64,000 nucleotides of DNA from Microlunatus kandeliicorticis (GTDB taxonomy: Bacteria > Actinomycetota > Actinomycetes > Propionibacteriales > Propionibacteriaceae), in assembly GCF_014137855.1 (NCBI RefSeq), contig NZ_JACGWT010000007.1:31148-95147 (forward strand), in the 5' to 3' direction. The position numbers and the translations under genes are program-made. The notes under the pieces were generated by a model, which did no database searches, had not been told where the DNA came from, and worked only from the letters and a program-made list of their open reading frames with translations. Below are positions 35,931-44,255 of the stretch, piece by piece. Position 1 is the stretch's first letter, and the number at the start of each line of letters is the position of its first letter.

Positions 35931-36030
35931 CCGCGCTCCGACGGGCCCGGTGCACGCTCCCGATGTCGGCGGGACGCGGTGCGCCGGGCCTGTCGAAGGG
36001 CTTCCCGGCCGACGCCGTTAGCCTCCTGCC

Positions 36031-37011
36031 GTGAGCAGTGGCTTCGAATCCGACCCGATCCTGGTCGAGGTGACCCGCGGCGACGTGGTGGAGAGCGTCC
36101 ACCGCGGTCGGGTGGCGGTCACCGGTCCCGACGGCGAGCTGATCGCCTCGATCGGTGAGCCGTTCGCCCCGATCTATCCCCGGTCGTCGCTCAAGCCGCT
36201 GCAGGCGGTCGGGATGCTCCGGGCCGGGCTCGACCTCGACGGCGCCCTGCTCGCGCTGGCCTCGGCCTCGCACTCGGGCGAGCCGTTCCACCTCGACGGG
36301 GTCCGCGAGGTGCTGTCCCGCAGCGACCTCGACGTCGACGCCCTGCAGACCCCGCCGGACTACCCGCTCGACGACGAGGCCCGGACGGCCTGGATCGCCT
36401 CCGGTCGCGGCAAGGAGCCGCTGGCGATGAACTGCTCGGGCAAGCACGCCGGCATGCTCCGTACCGCGGTGTTGCGTGGCGACGACCCGACGCGCTACCG
36501 CGACCCCGGGCAGCCGGTGCAGACCGCGATCGTCCGGACCATCGACGACCTCGCCGGCCAGCAGGCCCAGAACCTGACCGTCGACGGCTGCGGCGCTCCG
36601 CTGTGGTCGATCGAGCTGTACGGGCTGGCCCGGGCCTTCGGCCGGATCGCGCAGGGCGCCCCGGGGACCGAGGAGGGGCGGGTGGCCGAGGCGATCCGCG
36701 CGCACCCGGAGTTCGTCTCCGGCACCCACCGCGACGAGGTCGAGCTGCACCGCGCCGTCCCCGGGCTGATCGGCAAGGGCGGTGCCGAGGCCGTTCACGC
36801 GGTCGGACTTCCCGACGGACGCGGGGTCGCGCTCAAGATCGCCGACGGTGGCGCCCGCGGCCGGGCCGCCCTGATGGCCGCGGTGCTCAACGCTCTCGGC
36901 TACGACGACCCGATCCTCACGGCGCACCAGCAGCTGCCGACACTCGGCCACGGCGAGCCGGTCGGCGTGATCCGCCCGGTCGCCGACCTCGCCGCCCGGC
37001 TGCGCGGCTGA
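36031..37011 (+). CDS. L-asparaginase II family protein
   Basis: A 326-residue member of the actinobacterial/rhizobial asparaginase family (PF06089 type), unrelated to the E. coli enzymes. Typical segments are VTRGDVVESVHRGRVAV, YPRSSLKPLQAV, LALASASHSGEPFH and MNCSGKHAGML. It should hydrolyse asparagine to aspartate and ammonia. Start GTG 36031 is 6 nt after TAGCCT, again a leaderless pattern. It is on the same strand as, but probably separate from, the HAD-GH65 pair. Confidence 0.88.
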   Translation: MSSGFESDPILVEVTRGDVVESVHRGRVAVTGPDGELIASIGEPFAPIYPRSSLKPLQAVGMLRAGLDLDGALLALASASHSGEPFHLDGVREVLSRSDLDVDALQTPPDYPLDDEARTAWIASGRGKEPLAMNCSGKHAGMLRTAVLRGDDPTRYRDPGQPVQTAIVRTIDDLAGQQAQNLTVDGCGAPLWSIELYGLARAFGRIAQGAPGTEEGRVAEAIRAHPEFVSGTHRDEVELHRAVPGLIGKGGAEAVHAVGLPDGRGVALKIADGGARGRAALMAAVLNALGYDDPILTAHQQLPTLGHGEPVGVIRPVADLAARLRG

Positions 37012-37067
37012 CCTCCGGCGACACCGGCCCGCCGGTCGCGTCTTCGCTGTTTCACACCGAACGTCCT

Positions 37068-37073
37068 TAGGCT
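37068..37073 (+). promoter_or_regulatory. -10 box of the leaderless HAD-GH65 promoter
   Basis: TAGGCT followed by 6 nt and GTG 37080. Confidence 0.5.
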
Positions 37074-37079
37074 GAGCAA

Positions 37080-37799
37080 GTGACCGACCTGGGACGGTTC
37101 CGCGCGGTCCTCTTCGACCTCGACGGCGTGCTGACGCCGACCGCGGAGGTCCACATGCGCGCCTGGCAGCAGCTGTTCACCGACTACCTCGCCGGTCGGG
37201 ACGGCGTCGCTCCCTACGCGGAGACCGACTACTTCGACCACATCGACGGCAAGCCGCGCTACGACGGCGTCCGCTCGCTGCTCGCCTCGCGCGGCCTGAC
37301 CCTGCCCGAGGGCAGCCCGGACGACCCGGCCACCGCCGAGACGGTGTGCGGGCTGGGCAACCGGAAGAACGACGTCTTCGCCGCGGTGCTGCACGAGGAG
37401 GGTGTCAGGCCCTATCCGGGCTCGGTCGCCTTCCTCGACCACGTCGAGCGGCTCGGGCTGGCGCTCGCGGTGGTGTCGAGCTCGCGCAACGCCCCGGCCG
37501 TGCTCGCGGCCGCCGGGCTGGCCGACCGGTTCCCGGTCGTGGTCGACGGAACGGTGGCCGCCGCCGACGGGCTGCCCGGCAAGCCGGCGCCGGACACCTT
37601 CGTCGCCGCGGCCGAGCGGCTCGGCGTCGCGGTGCCCGAGGCGGTCGTGGTCGAGGACGCGATCTCCGGCGTGGCCGCCGGTGCGGCCGGCGGGTTCGGG
37701 TTGGTGGTCGGGGTCGACCGCGGGGTGGGCGCCGACCGGCTCCGCGAGGCGGGTGCCGGCCTCGTGGTGGCCGACCTGGACGAGCTGGTGCCGGCGTGA
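37080..37799 (+). CDS. Beta-phosphoglucomutase-family HAD hydrolase
   Basis: A 239-residue HAD enzyme. It has motif I FDLDGVLTPTA (nucleophile Asp and general-acid Asp), a helical cap with YFDHIDGKPRYDGVRSLLASRG, motif II VVSSS, the Lys in GKPAPDTF and motif IV VVVEDAISGVAAG. The cap sequence is that of beta-phosphoglucomutases. Its stop overlaps the GTG of the GH65 gene (GTGA), so it should convert beta-glucose 1-phosphate released by that phosphorylase into glucose 6-phosphate. Confidence 0.9.
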   Translation: MTDLGRFRAVLFDLDGVLTPTAEVHMRAWQQLFTDYLAGRDGVAPYAETDYFDHIDGKPRYDGVRSLLASRGLTLPEGSPDDPATAETVCGLGNRKNDVFAAVLHEEGVRPYPGSVAFLDHVERLGLALAVVSSSRNAPAVLAAAGLADRFPVVVDGTVAAADGLPGKPAPDTFVAAAERLGVAVPEAVVVEDAISGVAAGAAGGFGLVVGVDRGVGADRLREAGAGLVVADLDELVPA

Positions 37800-40396
37800 G
37801 CGACCACGACGACGTGCTGCGCGCCGACCGGACCTTCCTCGACGAACCGCGACCGGGGGACCCGGCGCACCCGCCGCTGTTCCCGCCCGGGCCCGACGGG
37901 ATGCCCGGCGCCGGGCCGGACCACCCGCCGCCGGTGCACGACCACCTCGACCGCTCCCGGTTCCCGGTCGACGAGTGGCGGCTCTCCGAGCGCGTCTACA
38001 GCTCGGCCGACCTCGGCGTCACCGAGACCATGTTCGCGGTCGGCAACGGCTACCTGGGGCTCCGCGGGAACGTCGAGGAGGGCCGCGAGAGCCACACCCA
38101 CGGCACCTTCATCAACGGCTTCCACGAGACCTGGCCGATCCGGCACGCCGAGGAGGCGTTCGGCTTCGCCCGGGTCGGGCAGACCATCGTCAACGCCCCC
38201 GACACCAAGACGATCAAGCTCTACGTCGACGACGAGCCGCTGCTGCTGTCGGTGGCCGACCTGGAGAGCTACGACCGCTCGCTCGACTTCCGCGACGGCG
38301 TGCTCACCCGCGAGATGATCTGGCGGACCCCGGCCAACAAGCGGGTGCAAATCAAGAGCACCCGGATGGTGTCGTTCGCCCAGCGGCACCTGGCGGTGAT
38401 GACCCTCGAGGTCACCATGCTCGACTGGCGGGCGCCGGTGGTGATCAGCAGCCAGGTGCTCAACCGGCAGGACGGGCGCGACGAGTACCACGTCACGGCG
38501 GCCGCGATGGGGGAGGGCTTCGACCCGCGCAAGGCGGAGGCCTTCGCCGACCGGGTGCTCCAGCCGCAGTCGCACTGGAACGGCGACGACCGGATCATCA
38601 TGGGCTGGCGGACCACCAACTCGAAGATGACCCTGGCCGTCGGCGTCGACCACACCATCGAGACCGAGAACGCCTACGACCAGCGGACCGACGCCGACGA
38701 GGACCTCGGCAAGATGGTCTACCGGGTGCAGGCCAAGCCCGGTGTGCCGATCCGGATCACCAAGGTCGCGGCCTACCACACCTCGCGCGGGGTGCCCGTC
38801 CGCGAGCTGGTGGACCGCTGCCGCCGCACCCTCGACCGGGTCCGCGAGCAGGGGATCGAGCGCCAGCACGTCGACCAGCGCGAGTGGCTGGACGCGTTCT
38901 GGCTGCGGTCGGACGTCGAGGTCCCCGGTCATCCGGCGCTGCAGCAGGCGATCCGCTGGAACCTGTTCCAGCTGGCCCAGGCCTCGGCCCGGGCCGAGCA
39001 GTCCGGCGTCCCGGCCAAGGGGGTGACCGGCTCCGGCTACGGCGGGCACTACTTCTGGGACACCGAGATCTACGTGCTCCCGTTCCTCACCTACACCTCA
39101 CCGTGGATGGCCCGCAGCGCGATGCGGTTCCGCTACAACATGCTCGACGCGGCCCGCCGCCGGGCCGAGGACCTGACCTCGCGCGGGGCGCTGTTCCCGT
39201 GGCGGACGATCAACGGCCACGAGGCCAGCGCCTACTACGCCGCGGGCACCGCGCAGTACCACATCGACGCCGACATCGCCTTCGCGCTCTGGAAGTACGT
39301 CAAGGCGACCGGGGACGACGACTTCATGTGGCGCGAGGGCGCCGACGTGATGGTGCAGACGGCCCGGATGTGGGCCGACCTCGGCTTCTGGCGCGAGGAC
39401 GGCGACGGCGCGTTCCACATCCACGGGGTGACCGGCCCGGACGAGTACACCACCGTGGTCAACGACAACCTGTTCACCAACGTGATGGCCCGGTTCAACC
39501 TGCGGCAGGCGGCCGAGACCGTGCGGACGATGGAGGCCTACCACCCGGAGGAGTACCGCCGGCTGGTCGACCGGCTCGACCTCTACCCCGAGGAGGTGGA
39601 GGAGTGGGCCCAGGCGGCCGACCTGATGGCCATCCCCTACGACGAGACCACCGGGATCCACCCGCAGGACAGCCAGTTCCTCGAACGCGAGGTGTGGGAC
39701 CTGGCCAACACCCCGGCCGACCGGCGGCCGCTGCTGCTCTACTACCACCCGCTGGTGATCTACCGGTTCCAGGTGGTCAAGCAGGCCGACGTGGTGCTCG
39801 CGCTGTTCCTCCAGGGCGACCACTTCACCCTCGAGGAGAAGAAGGCCGACTTCGACTACTACGACCCGATCACCACGGGCGACTCGACGCTGTCCGGGGT
39901 GGTCCAGTCGATCATCGCCGCCGAGGTCGGCTACCACCGGCTGGCGCTGAAGTACTTCGTGTCCTCGCTGTTCGTCGACCTCGCCGACCTGCACCACAAC
40001 GCCTCCGACGGCGTCCACGTCGCCTCCACCGGCGGCGTCTGGACGGCCCTGGTCTTCGGCTTCGGCGGGATGCGCGACGACAACGGGCTGCTGACCTTCG
40101 ACCCGCGGCTGCCCGACGGGTGGGACGCGCTGGTCTTCCGGTTCACCAGCCGCGGCAGCCGGGTGCGGGCCGAGGTGCGGCACGACCAGCTCTGCTTCGC
40201 GCTCGAGACCGGGGCGCCGGTCGAGGTGCGAGTGCGCGGGGAACGGGTGGTGATCGACTCGGCCTCGGTGACCGTCCCGCTGGCCGACCAGGGGCCGCGG
40301 ATCGACGCCGAGGTCGCCTTCTCCCGCACCGGTCGCCGCGAGGACGGCAGCCTGATCACCGCCTCGGTGCCGCACTCCGGCCGCGCCCGCGGCTGA
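37796..40396 (+). CDS. GH65 disaccharide phosphorylase
   Basis: An 866-residue inverting phosphorylase of glycoside hydrolase family 65. After a 55-residue Pro/Asp-rich tail come the N-terminal beta-sandwich and the (alpha/alpha)6 barrel. The catalytic acid is Glu550 in TGPDEYTTVVNDNLFTN, and the phosphate/late barrel motif YDPITTGDSTLSGVVQSIIAAEVG is intact. Family members split maltose, trehalose, kojibiose or nigerose; the exact sugar is not readable. Translational coupling to the beta-phosphoglucomutase gene supports beta-glucose 1-phosphate as product. The gene ends just before the ECF-type promoter of the Asp23 operon. Confidence 0.9.
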   Translation: MSDHDDVLRADRTFLDEPRPGDPAHPPLFPPGPDGMPGAGPDHPPPVHDHLDRSRFPVDEWRLSERVYSSADLGVTETMFAVGNGYLGLRGNVEEGRESHTHGTFINGFHETWPIRHAEEAFGFARVGQTIVNAPDTKTIKLYVDDEPLLLSVADLESYDRSLDFRDGVLTREMIWRTPANKRVQIKSTRMVSFAQRHLAVMTLEVTMLDWRAPVVISSQVLNRQDGRDEYHVTAAAMGEGFDPRKAEAFADRVLQPQSHWNGDDRIIMGWRTTNSKMTLAVGVDHTIETENAYDQRTDADEDLGKMVYRVQAKPGVPIRITKVAAYHTSRGVPVRELVDRCRRTLDRVREQGIERQHVDQREWLDAFWLRSDVEVPGHPALQQAIRWNLFQLAQASARAEQSGVPAKGVTGSGYGGHYFWDTEIYVLPFLTYTSPWMARSAMRFRYNMLDAARRRAEDLTSRGALFPWRTINGHEASAYYAAGTAQYHIDADIAFALWKYVKATGDDDFMWREGADVMVQTARMWADLGFWREDGDGAFHIHGVTGPDEYTTVVNDNLFTNVMARFNLRQAAETVRTMEAYHPEEYRRLVDRLDLYPEEVEEWAQAADLMAIPYDETTGIHPQDSQFLEREVWDLANTPADRRPLLLYYHPLVIYRFQVVKQADVVLALFLQGDHFTLEEKKADFDYYDPITTGDSTLSGVVQSIIAAEVGYHRLALKYFVSSLFVDLADLHHNASDGVHVASTGGVWTALVFGFGGMRDDNGLLTFDPRLPDGWDALVFRFTSRGSRVRAEVRHDQLCFALETGAPVEVRVRGERVVIDSASVTVPLADQGPRIDAEVAFSRTGRREDGSLITASVPHSGRARG

Positions 40397-40414
40397 GCGC
40401 TCCCGACCGGTCAC

Positions 40415-40440
40415 GGAAAAAACTCGTGATCGGACGTGAC
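40415..40440 (+). promoter_or_regulatory. ECF-type promoter of the Asp23 operon
   Basis: GGAAAAA (40415-40421), 13 nt, CGTGAC (40435-40440), identical in blocks and spacing to the element at 34774. The following bases (ATCTCCGGCC versus GTTTCCCGGCC) are also alike. A 10-bp palindrome GACGTACGTC lies at 40451-40460, near the expected transcription start. Confidence 0.55.
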
Positions 40441-40506
40441 ATCTCCGGCCGACGTACGTCTTCCCTTGCGTACGAGGTTGTTCCACCTACCAGTTCAGGA
40501 GATGCC

Positions 40507-41034
40507 ATGTCGCAGTCCGTTGTCCCCGCCACCGGCGAAGAGCGTCGTCAGGCCGAGCGCCAGGCCGAGCGGGACGCCGCCAAGCAGCAGGAGCAGGCGC
40601 AGCCGAAGACCCTCGACGCGCTGCACACCGAGCACGGTGACACCACCATCGCCGACACCGTCGTGGCCAAGATCGCCGGCATCGCCGCGCGCGAGGTCCA
40701 GGGCGTGTTCGCCATGGGCAACGCCGCCCGCCGGGCCATCGGCAACCTGACCCAGCGGATCCCGGGCGCCAGCCAGACCAACGTCACCGGCGGTGTGTCG
40801 GTCGAGAAGGGCGAGTCCCAGACCGCCATCGACATCTCGGTCGTCGTGGAGTACGGCGTCTCGATCGTCGACGTCAGCGACCAGATCCGTGAGAACGTCA
40901 TCCGCGCCGTCGAGTACGGCACCGGCCTCGAGGTCGTTTCGGTGGACGTGAACGTCTCCGACGTGCACCTCCCCGAGGACGACGACGCCGCCGACCAGGG
41001 TGGCGTCAGCGCCGGCAACGACGAGCTGCGCTGA
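40507..41034 (+). CDS. Asp23/Gls24 envelope stress protein
   Basis: A 175-residue protein: a charged N-terminal coiled region rich in Gln/Glu/Arg (residues 8-40), then an Asp23 domain from TTIADTVVAKIAGIAAREVQGV to VEYGTGLEVVSVDVNVSDVHL, and an acidic tail. In Gram-positive bacteria Asp23 is a membrane-associated protein linked to alkaline and envelope stress; it is anchored by AmaP, whose likely counterpart is in this operon. AGGAG precedes ATG 40507. As first gene behind an ECF-type promoter and before a strong hairpin, it is probably the most abundant product of the operon. Confidence 0.88.
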   Translation: MSQSVVPATGEERRQAERQAERDAAKQQEQAQPKTLDALHTEHGDTTIADTVVAKIAGIAAREVQGVFAMGNAARRAIGNLTQRIPGASQTNVTGGVSVEKGESQTAIDISVVVEYGVSIVDVSDQIRENVIRAVEYGTGLEVVSVDVNVSDVHLPEDDDAADQGGVSAGNDELR

Positions 41035-41108
41035 TCACCACCCTGATCACGAGCGCTGCTCGTCGGCGCTGATCAGCCGGGTTGACCACCTCGACACCGG
41101 ATCGGCAA

Positions 41109-41147
41109 CGGGGCCGGGCCGGCGGAGCGATCCGCTGCCCGGCCCCG
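41109..41147 (+). terminator. Strong hairpin within the Asp23 operon
   Basis: An 11-bp perfect outer stem (CGGGGCCGGGC with GCCCGGCCCCG) and an inner 5-bp stem (GCGGA/TCCGC) capped by a GCGA tetraloop, in the 184-bp gap after the first Asp23 gene. Likely a partial terminator or an mRNA stabiliser that lowers expression of the downstream genes. Confidence 0.6.
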
Positions 41148-41218
41148 GCCGGTCCCGAGGACCGATCGACCCTGCTTCCCACCCTCTTCTGCACCACGCT
41201 CTTGGAAGGGCACCCGTC

Positions 41219-41401
41219 ATGACCCGCACCACCATCGCCCTCTTCGTCGGGCTCGTGCTCGGCCTCACCGCCGCGTTCGGCTCGTTCGGCTCGTTCGTCA
41301 TCGTCGTCGTGTTCGGCGCAATCGGTCTGATCGTCGGTCTGATCCTCGACGGCCGTCTCGACGTCCAGGGCCTGATCGGCCGCGCGACCGAGAAGCGATG
41401 A
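41219..41401 (+). CDS. Small membrane protein, DUF2273-like
   Basis: A 60-residue protein with two hydrophobic helices (TIALFVGLVLGLTAAFGSFGSFVIVVVFGAIGLIVGLIL) and a short basic tail (GRATEKR). Size, two-helix form and position next to Asp23 genes match the DUF2273 small integral membrane proteins. ATG 41219 has GGAAGGG upstream. The stop overlaps the next Asp23 gene by ATGA. It probably helps hold Asp23 proteins at the membrane. Confidence 0.75.
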   Translation: MTRTTIALFVGLVLGLTAAFGSFGSFVIVVVFGAIGLIVGLILDGRLDVQGLIGRATEKR

Positions 41402-41793
41402 GCGCCCCGTCCGACGGCCGGGTCGACCCCCGCCGGCGCGGGCGGCTCGAGCTGAACGACCGGGTCGTGGAGAAGATCGCCGGTCAGGCCGCGGCCGAGA
41501 TCGGCGCCGCGCACGGCCGGTCCGGCGGCTTCCTCGGGATCGGTGCCGAGGCCGACGCCGCCGCGCGTCCGAAGGTCGACGTCGACCTCGGCAGCGACTA
41601 CGCCGACCTGGCCATCACGGTGGGCATCGCCTACCCGGGTTCGATCCGCGCCGCCGCCCAGCAGATCCGCGACCACGTCACCGAGCGCGTCCAGACCCTG
41701 ACCGGGGTCCGGGTCCACCGGGTCGACATCGACGTCACGTTCCTCACCGTGGGCGGTTCCACCCACGACGACCACCAGGAGGTCCTGCGATGA
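41398..41793 (+). CDS. Second Asp23 family protein
   Basis: A 131-residue Asp23-domain protein without the charged N-terminal extension of the first copy. The domain runs from LNDRVVEKIAGQAAAEIGAAHG to LTGVRVHRVDIDVTFL. A Gly/Arg-rich insert (GRSGGFLGIGAEADAAARPK) replaces the first loop. It overlaps both neighbours by 4 nt (ATGA), so it is tightly coupled to the small membrane protein and the DUF6286 protein. Confidence 0.85.
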   Translation: MSAPSDGRVDPRRRGRLELNDRVVEKIAGQAAAEIGAAHGRSGGFLGIGAEADAAARPKVDVDLGSDYADLAITVGIAYPGSIRAAAQQIRDHVTERVQTLTGVRVHRVDIDVTFLTVGGSTHDDHQEVLR

Positions 41794-42362
41794 GCCGCAA
41801 CGACGGCCGCTCGCGGTCGCTGCGTCGCCGGCCCAGCCGGACCGTGGCCGCCAGCATCGTGGCCGTGGTCATCACGGCGATCGGGGCGCTGGCCGCCATC
41901 GCGGCGATCTTCGCCCTGACCCGCGGCGGCTGGCCGACCGCGGTGACCGGCCCGGCCCGCGCGGTCGCCGGCTCCAGCTGGGGCTCGGCCGCGGTGATCG
42001 CCGCGGGCGCGGTGATCGCCGTCCTCGGCCTGATCATGCTGATCGCCGGCATCAAGCCCGGCCGGCACAAGACCGCGGTGCTCCGTGCGCCGGGTCAGAC
42101 CACGGTCCCCGACACCGAGTTCGTGCTCTCCTCGCGGGCCATCGCCCGGCTGGCCGCGTCCCGTGCGGACGGCATCGACGGGGTCGAGTCGGTCTCGGCG
42201 TCCGCCGACCCGAAGACCGTCCGGGTCAGCGTCACCACCTCGTCCGAGCAGTCGGCCGCGATCCGCCAGCGGGTCCAGCAGGAGGTCACCTCGGTGCTCG
42301 AGGCGGCCGGTCTGCAGCCCGTCCCGCGGGTCCGCGCCACCGTCCATGTGAAGGGGATCTGA
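41790..42362 (+). CDS. DUF6286 membrane protein
   Basis: A 190-residue protein with a basic N-terminus (RSRSLRRRPSR), two transmembrane helices (about residues 20-47 and 68-88) and a cytoplasmic domain (about 100-190) built of two short beta-alpha repeats ending VPRVRATVHVKGI. This matches DUF6286, found in actinobacterial Asp23 loci. Its soluble domain resembles the Asp23 fold in length and secondary structure. It overlaps both neighbours and probably forms part of the membrane platform. Confidence 0.75.
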   Translation: MSRNDGRSRSLRRRPSRTVAASIVAVVITAIGALAAIAAIFALTRGGWPTAVTGPARAVAGSSWGSAAVIAAGAVIAVLGLIMLIAGIKPGRHKTAVLRAPGQTTVPDTEFVLSSRAIARLAASRADGIDGVESVSASADPKTVRVSVTTSSEQSAAIRQRVQQEVTSVLEAAGLQPVPRVRATVHVKGI

Positions 42363-42979
42363 TGCGCCAGACCGCCATCCGTCTCAACCGCACCTGGTTG
42401 ACCATCCTCGGCATCCTGATGCTGCTCGGCGGGCTCGCCGTGCTGCTGATCGGGACCGGCCTGCTGGCGCCGACCGCCCGGGCGATCGGCCGCAGCCTCG
42501 ACCGGCCGACCCCCTCGACCAAGCTGTTCGCCGCCTCCGCCGGGAGCCTGTTCGCCCAGACCTGGGTGATCATCGTGGTCGCCGTGGTCGGCGTCGTGCT
42601 GGGCCTGCTCGGTCTCGGCTGGCTGCTGGCCCAGATCCCGCGGAGCAATGAGGCCAAGCCGTTCCGGCTGCAGGACAGCGCCGAGGCCGGTCTGACCCGG
42701 ATCGCCCCGTCGGTGCTCACCGACGCGGTCGAGGACCAGATCAAGGGGCTGCCCGGCGTGGTCAACGCCTCGGCGGTGCTCCGTGGCACGGCACAGGCGC
42801 CCGACCTGACCGTCAAGGTCACCGCCTCGGACCGGGCCCGGATCCCCGAGCTGCTGCAGACCCTGCAGACCCGGGTGGCCGACGACTTCGGCCGCGCGCT
42901 CGACACCCGGCTCACCCGGCTCGGCGTCCAGGTCGAGGTCGACACCGCTCGGTCGCGCACCAACCGGATCGCCCTCTGA
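42362..42979 (+). CDS. amaP: AmaP-like Asp23 membrane anchor
   Basis: A 205-residue protein with two N-terminal helices (LTILGILMLLGGLAVLLIGTGLL and WVIIVVAVVGVVLGLLGLGWLLAQIP) followed by a cytoplasmic alpha/beta domain (about residues 110-205). The layout is that of AmaP, which tethers Asp23 to the membrane in staphylococci; actinobacterial versions are longer. The ATG overlaps the previous stop by one base (TGATG). It ends the structural part of the operon; the sigma factor gene follows after 23 nt. Confidence 0.75.
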   Translation: MRQTAIRLNRTWLTILGILMLLGGLAVLLIGTGLLAPTARAIGRSLDRPTPSTKLFAASAGSLFAQTWVIIVVAVVGVVLGLLGLGWLLAQIPRSNEAKPFRLQDSAEAGLTRIAPSVLTDAVEDQIKGLPGVVNASAVLRGTAQAPDLTVKVTASDRARIPELLQTLQTRVADDFGRALDTRLTRLGVQVEVDTARSRTNRIAL

Positions 42980-43002
42980 CCAGCGGCGACGACCCGACGC
43001 CG

Positions 43003-43614
43003 ATGAGTCAGGACCACGAGACCGCCCCGGAGGAGCTTCCGGGGCGGTCCTCCGTCTCCGAGACCGCTCTGGTCGCGCGGGCGCAGGACGGCGACGTCGA
43101 GTCGTTCGAGATCCTGCTCCGCCGCTACCAGGGCCGGGTCTACCGGCTGGCGGTGCGGATGCTGTTCGACCGCGCCGAGGCCGAGGACGTCGTCCAGGAC
43201 ACCTTCGTGCTGGTCTGGCGACGTCTGCCGACCCTCGCCGACCCCACCGTCTTCGCGACCTGGGTCTACCAGATCGCCACCCGGCGCTGCCTCAGCCTGT
43301 TGCGCACCCGCGGTCGCCGACAGACCGACCCGACCGAGCAGGAGACGCTCACCCGGGTGCAGGACGAGCAGCAGCCCGACCGGGTGGAGGGCGACCCCGA
43401 GGCCGCAGCGACCTACGCCGCCCAGCTGCGCGGGCTCGACCAGGTGCTCAGGACCCTCAGCGACGACCAGCGGGCCTGCTGGGTGCTCCGCGAGCTGCAC
43501 GAGCTGAGCTACGCCGAGATCGCCTACGCCATGCAGCTGCCGGTCTCGACCGTCCGCGGGCGGATAGCCCGAGCGCGCCAGAACATCGTGGAAGGGATGC
43601 GCTCATGGAGATGA
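43003..43614 (+). CDS. ECF-type RNA polymerase sigma factor
   Basis: A 203-residue sigma-70-family factor. Region 2 spans LVARAQDGDVESFEILLRRYQGRVYRLAVRMLFDRAEAEDVVQDTFVLVWRRLPTL; region 4 ends the protein (LSDDQRACWVLRELHELSYAEIAYAMQLPVSTVRGRIARARQNI). The linker is acidic and Gln-rich. ATG 43003 has no ribosome site, and a 12-bp perfect hairpin covers codons 6-16, so expression is probably restrained. The gene overlaps the downstream zinc-finger/Asp23 gene by 10 nt, the arrangement of sigma/anti-sigma pairs. Its likely targets are the GGAAAAA-N13-CGTGAC promoters at 34774 and 40415. Confidence 0.85.
   Translation: MSQDHETAPEELPGRSSVSETALVARAQDGDVESFEILLRRYQGRVYRLAVRMLFDRAEAEDVVQDTFVLVWRRLPTLADPTVFATWVYQIATRRCLSLLRTRGRRQTDPTEQETLTRVQDEQQPDRVEGDPEAAATYAAQLRGLDQVLRTLSDDQRACWVLRELHELSYAEIAYAMQLPVSTVRGRIARARQNIVEGMRSWR
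43020..43049 (+). other. Perfect 12-bp hairpin inside the sigma gene start
   Basis: GACCGCCCCGGA pairs perfectly with TCCGGGGCGGTC across a 6-nt loop, 17 nt after the ATG. It could act as a terminator between the structural genes and the sigma gene, or block ribosomes. Coding constraint alone would not be expected to give a 12-bp perfect stem. Confidence 0.65.
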
Positions 43615-44255
43615 CCCCCCCGTCGCGCCGGCTCGGCTGCGGACGCGACATCGACCAAGTGTGGGACGGGATCGACCGCGAGCCCGACGCCCACGAGCGC
43701 GGCTGCCCGTTCTGCACCGCCGCGCGGGCCGACCTGCGGCGACTCCAGGACGCGACCCGCAGCCTCCGCCAGGAGGAGCTCGACGACCCCGCGCTCGAGC
43801 CCAGCCCGGGGGTGACCGAGCGGATCCTGGCCATCGCCCGCGCCGAGGTGCGGCGCGGCCGGCGGCTGCCGCTCGACCGACCCGGGCCCGATCAGACCAG
43901 CGACCTGACGGTGAGCGAACAGGCGGTGGCCACCGTGATCCGCCGGGTCGGCGACCGCGCCGGCCGGGTCGAGATCCGGTCCTGCGCGGTCCGGCTCGTC
44001 GATCCCGGCGACCCGTCGCTCGCGACCGATCTCGCTGAGGACGCCGGCGACGCGGCCGCGGACGTGCCACCGGGGATCCCCTCCGATGTGACAGTCTCTG
44101 TCCGGGTGAGTGTGCTGAGCACCGCCGGGAACAGGGCGTCGATCCCCGCCGTGGTCCAGGAACTGCGCGACGGCATCATCGGGGCCGTCCGACAGGAGGT
44201 CGGGGTGAACGTGGTCCAGGTGGACGTGGTGGTCGAGGACGTGCACGGTGACTGA
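43605..44255 (+). CDS. Putative anti-sigma factor: zinc-finger and Asp23-like domain fusion
   Basis: A 216-residue protein. Near the N-terminus HERGCPFC (His30, Cys34, Cys37) fits the HxxxCxxC zinc motif of ZAS anti-sigma factors, within a helical stretch (CGRDIDQVWDGIDREPD). After a linker, residues about 105-216 resemble Asp23: LTVSEQAVATVIRRVGDRAGRVEI, then an acidic insert, then PAVVQELRDGIIGAVRQEVGVNVVQVDVVVEDVH, whose end mirrors VSVDVNVSDVH of the first Asp23 protein. There is no transmembrane helix. It overlaps the sigma gene by 10 nt. I infer a soluble anti-sigma factor that joins the Asp23 assembly; neither function has been shown. Confidence 0.6.
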   Translation: MEMTPPSRRLGCGRDIDQVWDGIDREPDAHERGCPFCTAARADLRRLQDATRSLRQEELDDPALEPSPGVTERILAIARAEVRRGRRLPLDRPGPDQTSDLTVSEQAVATVIRRVGDRAGRVEIRSCAVRLVDPGDPSLATDLAEDAGDAAADVPPGIPSDVTVSVRVSVLSTAGNRASIPAVVQELRDGIIGAVRQEVGVNVVQVDVVVEDVHGD

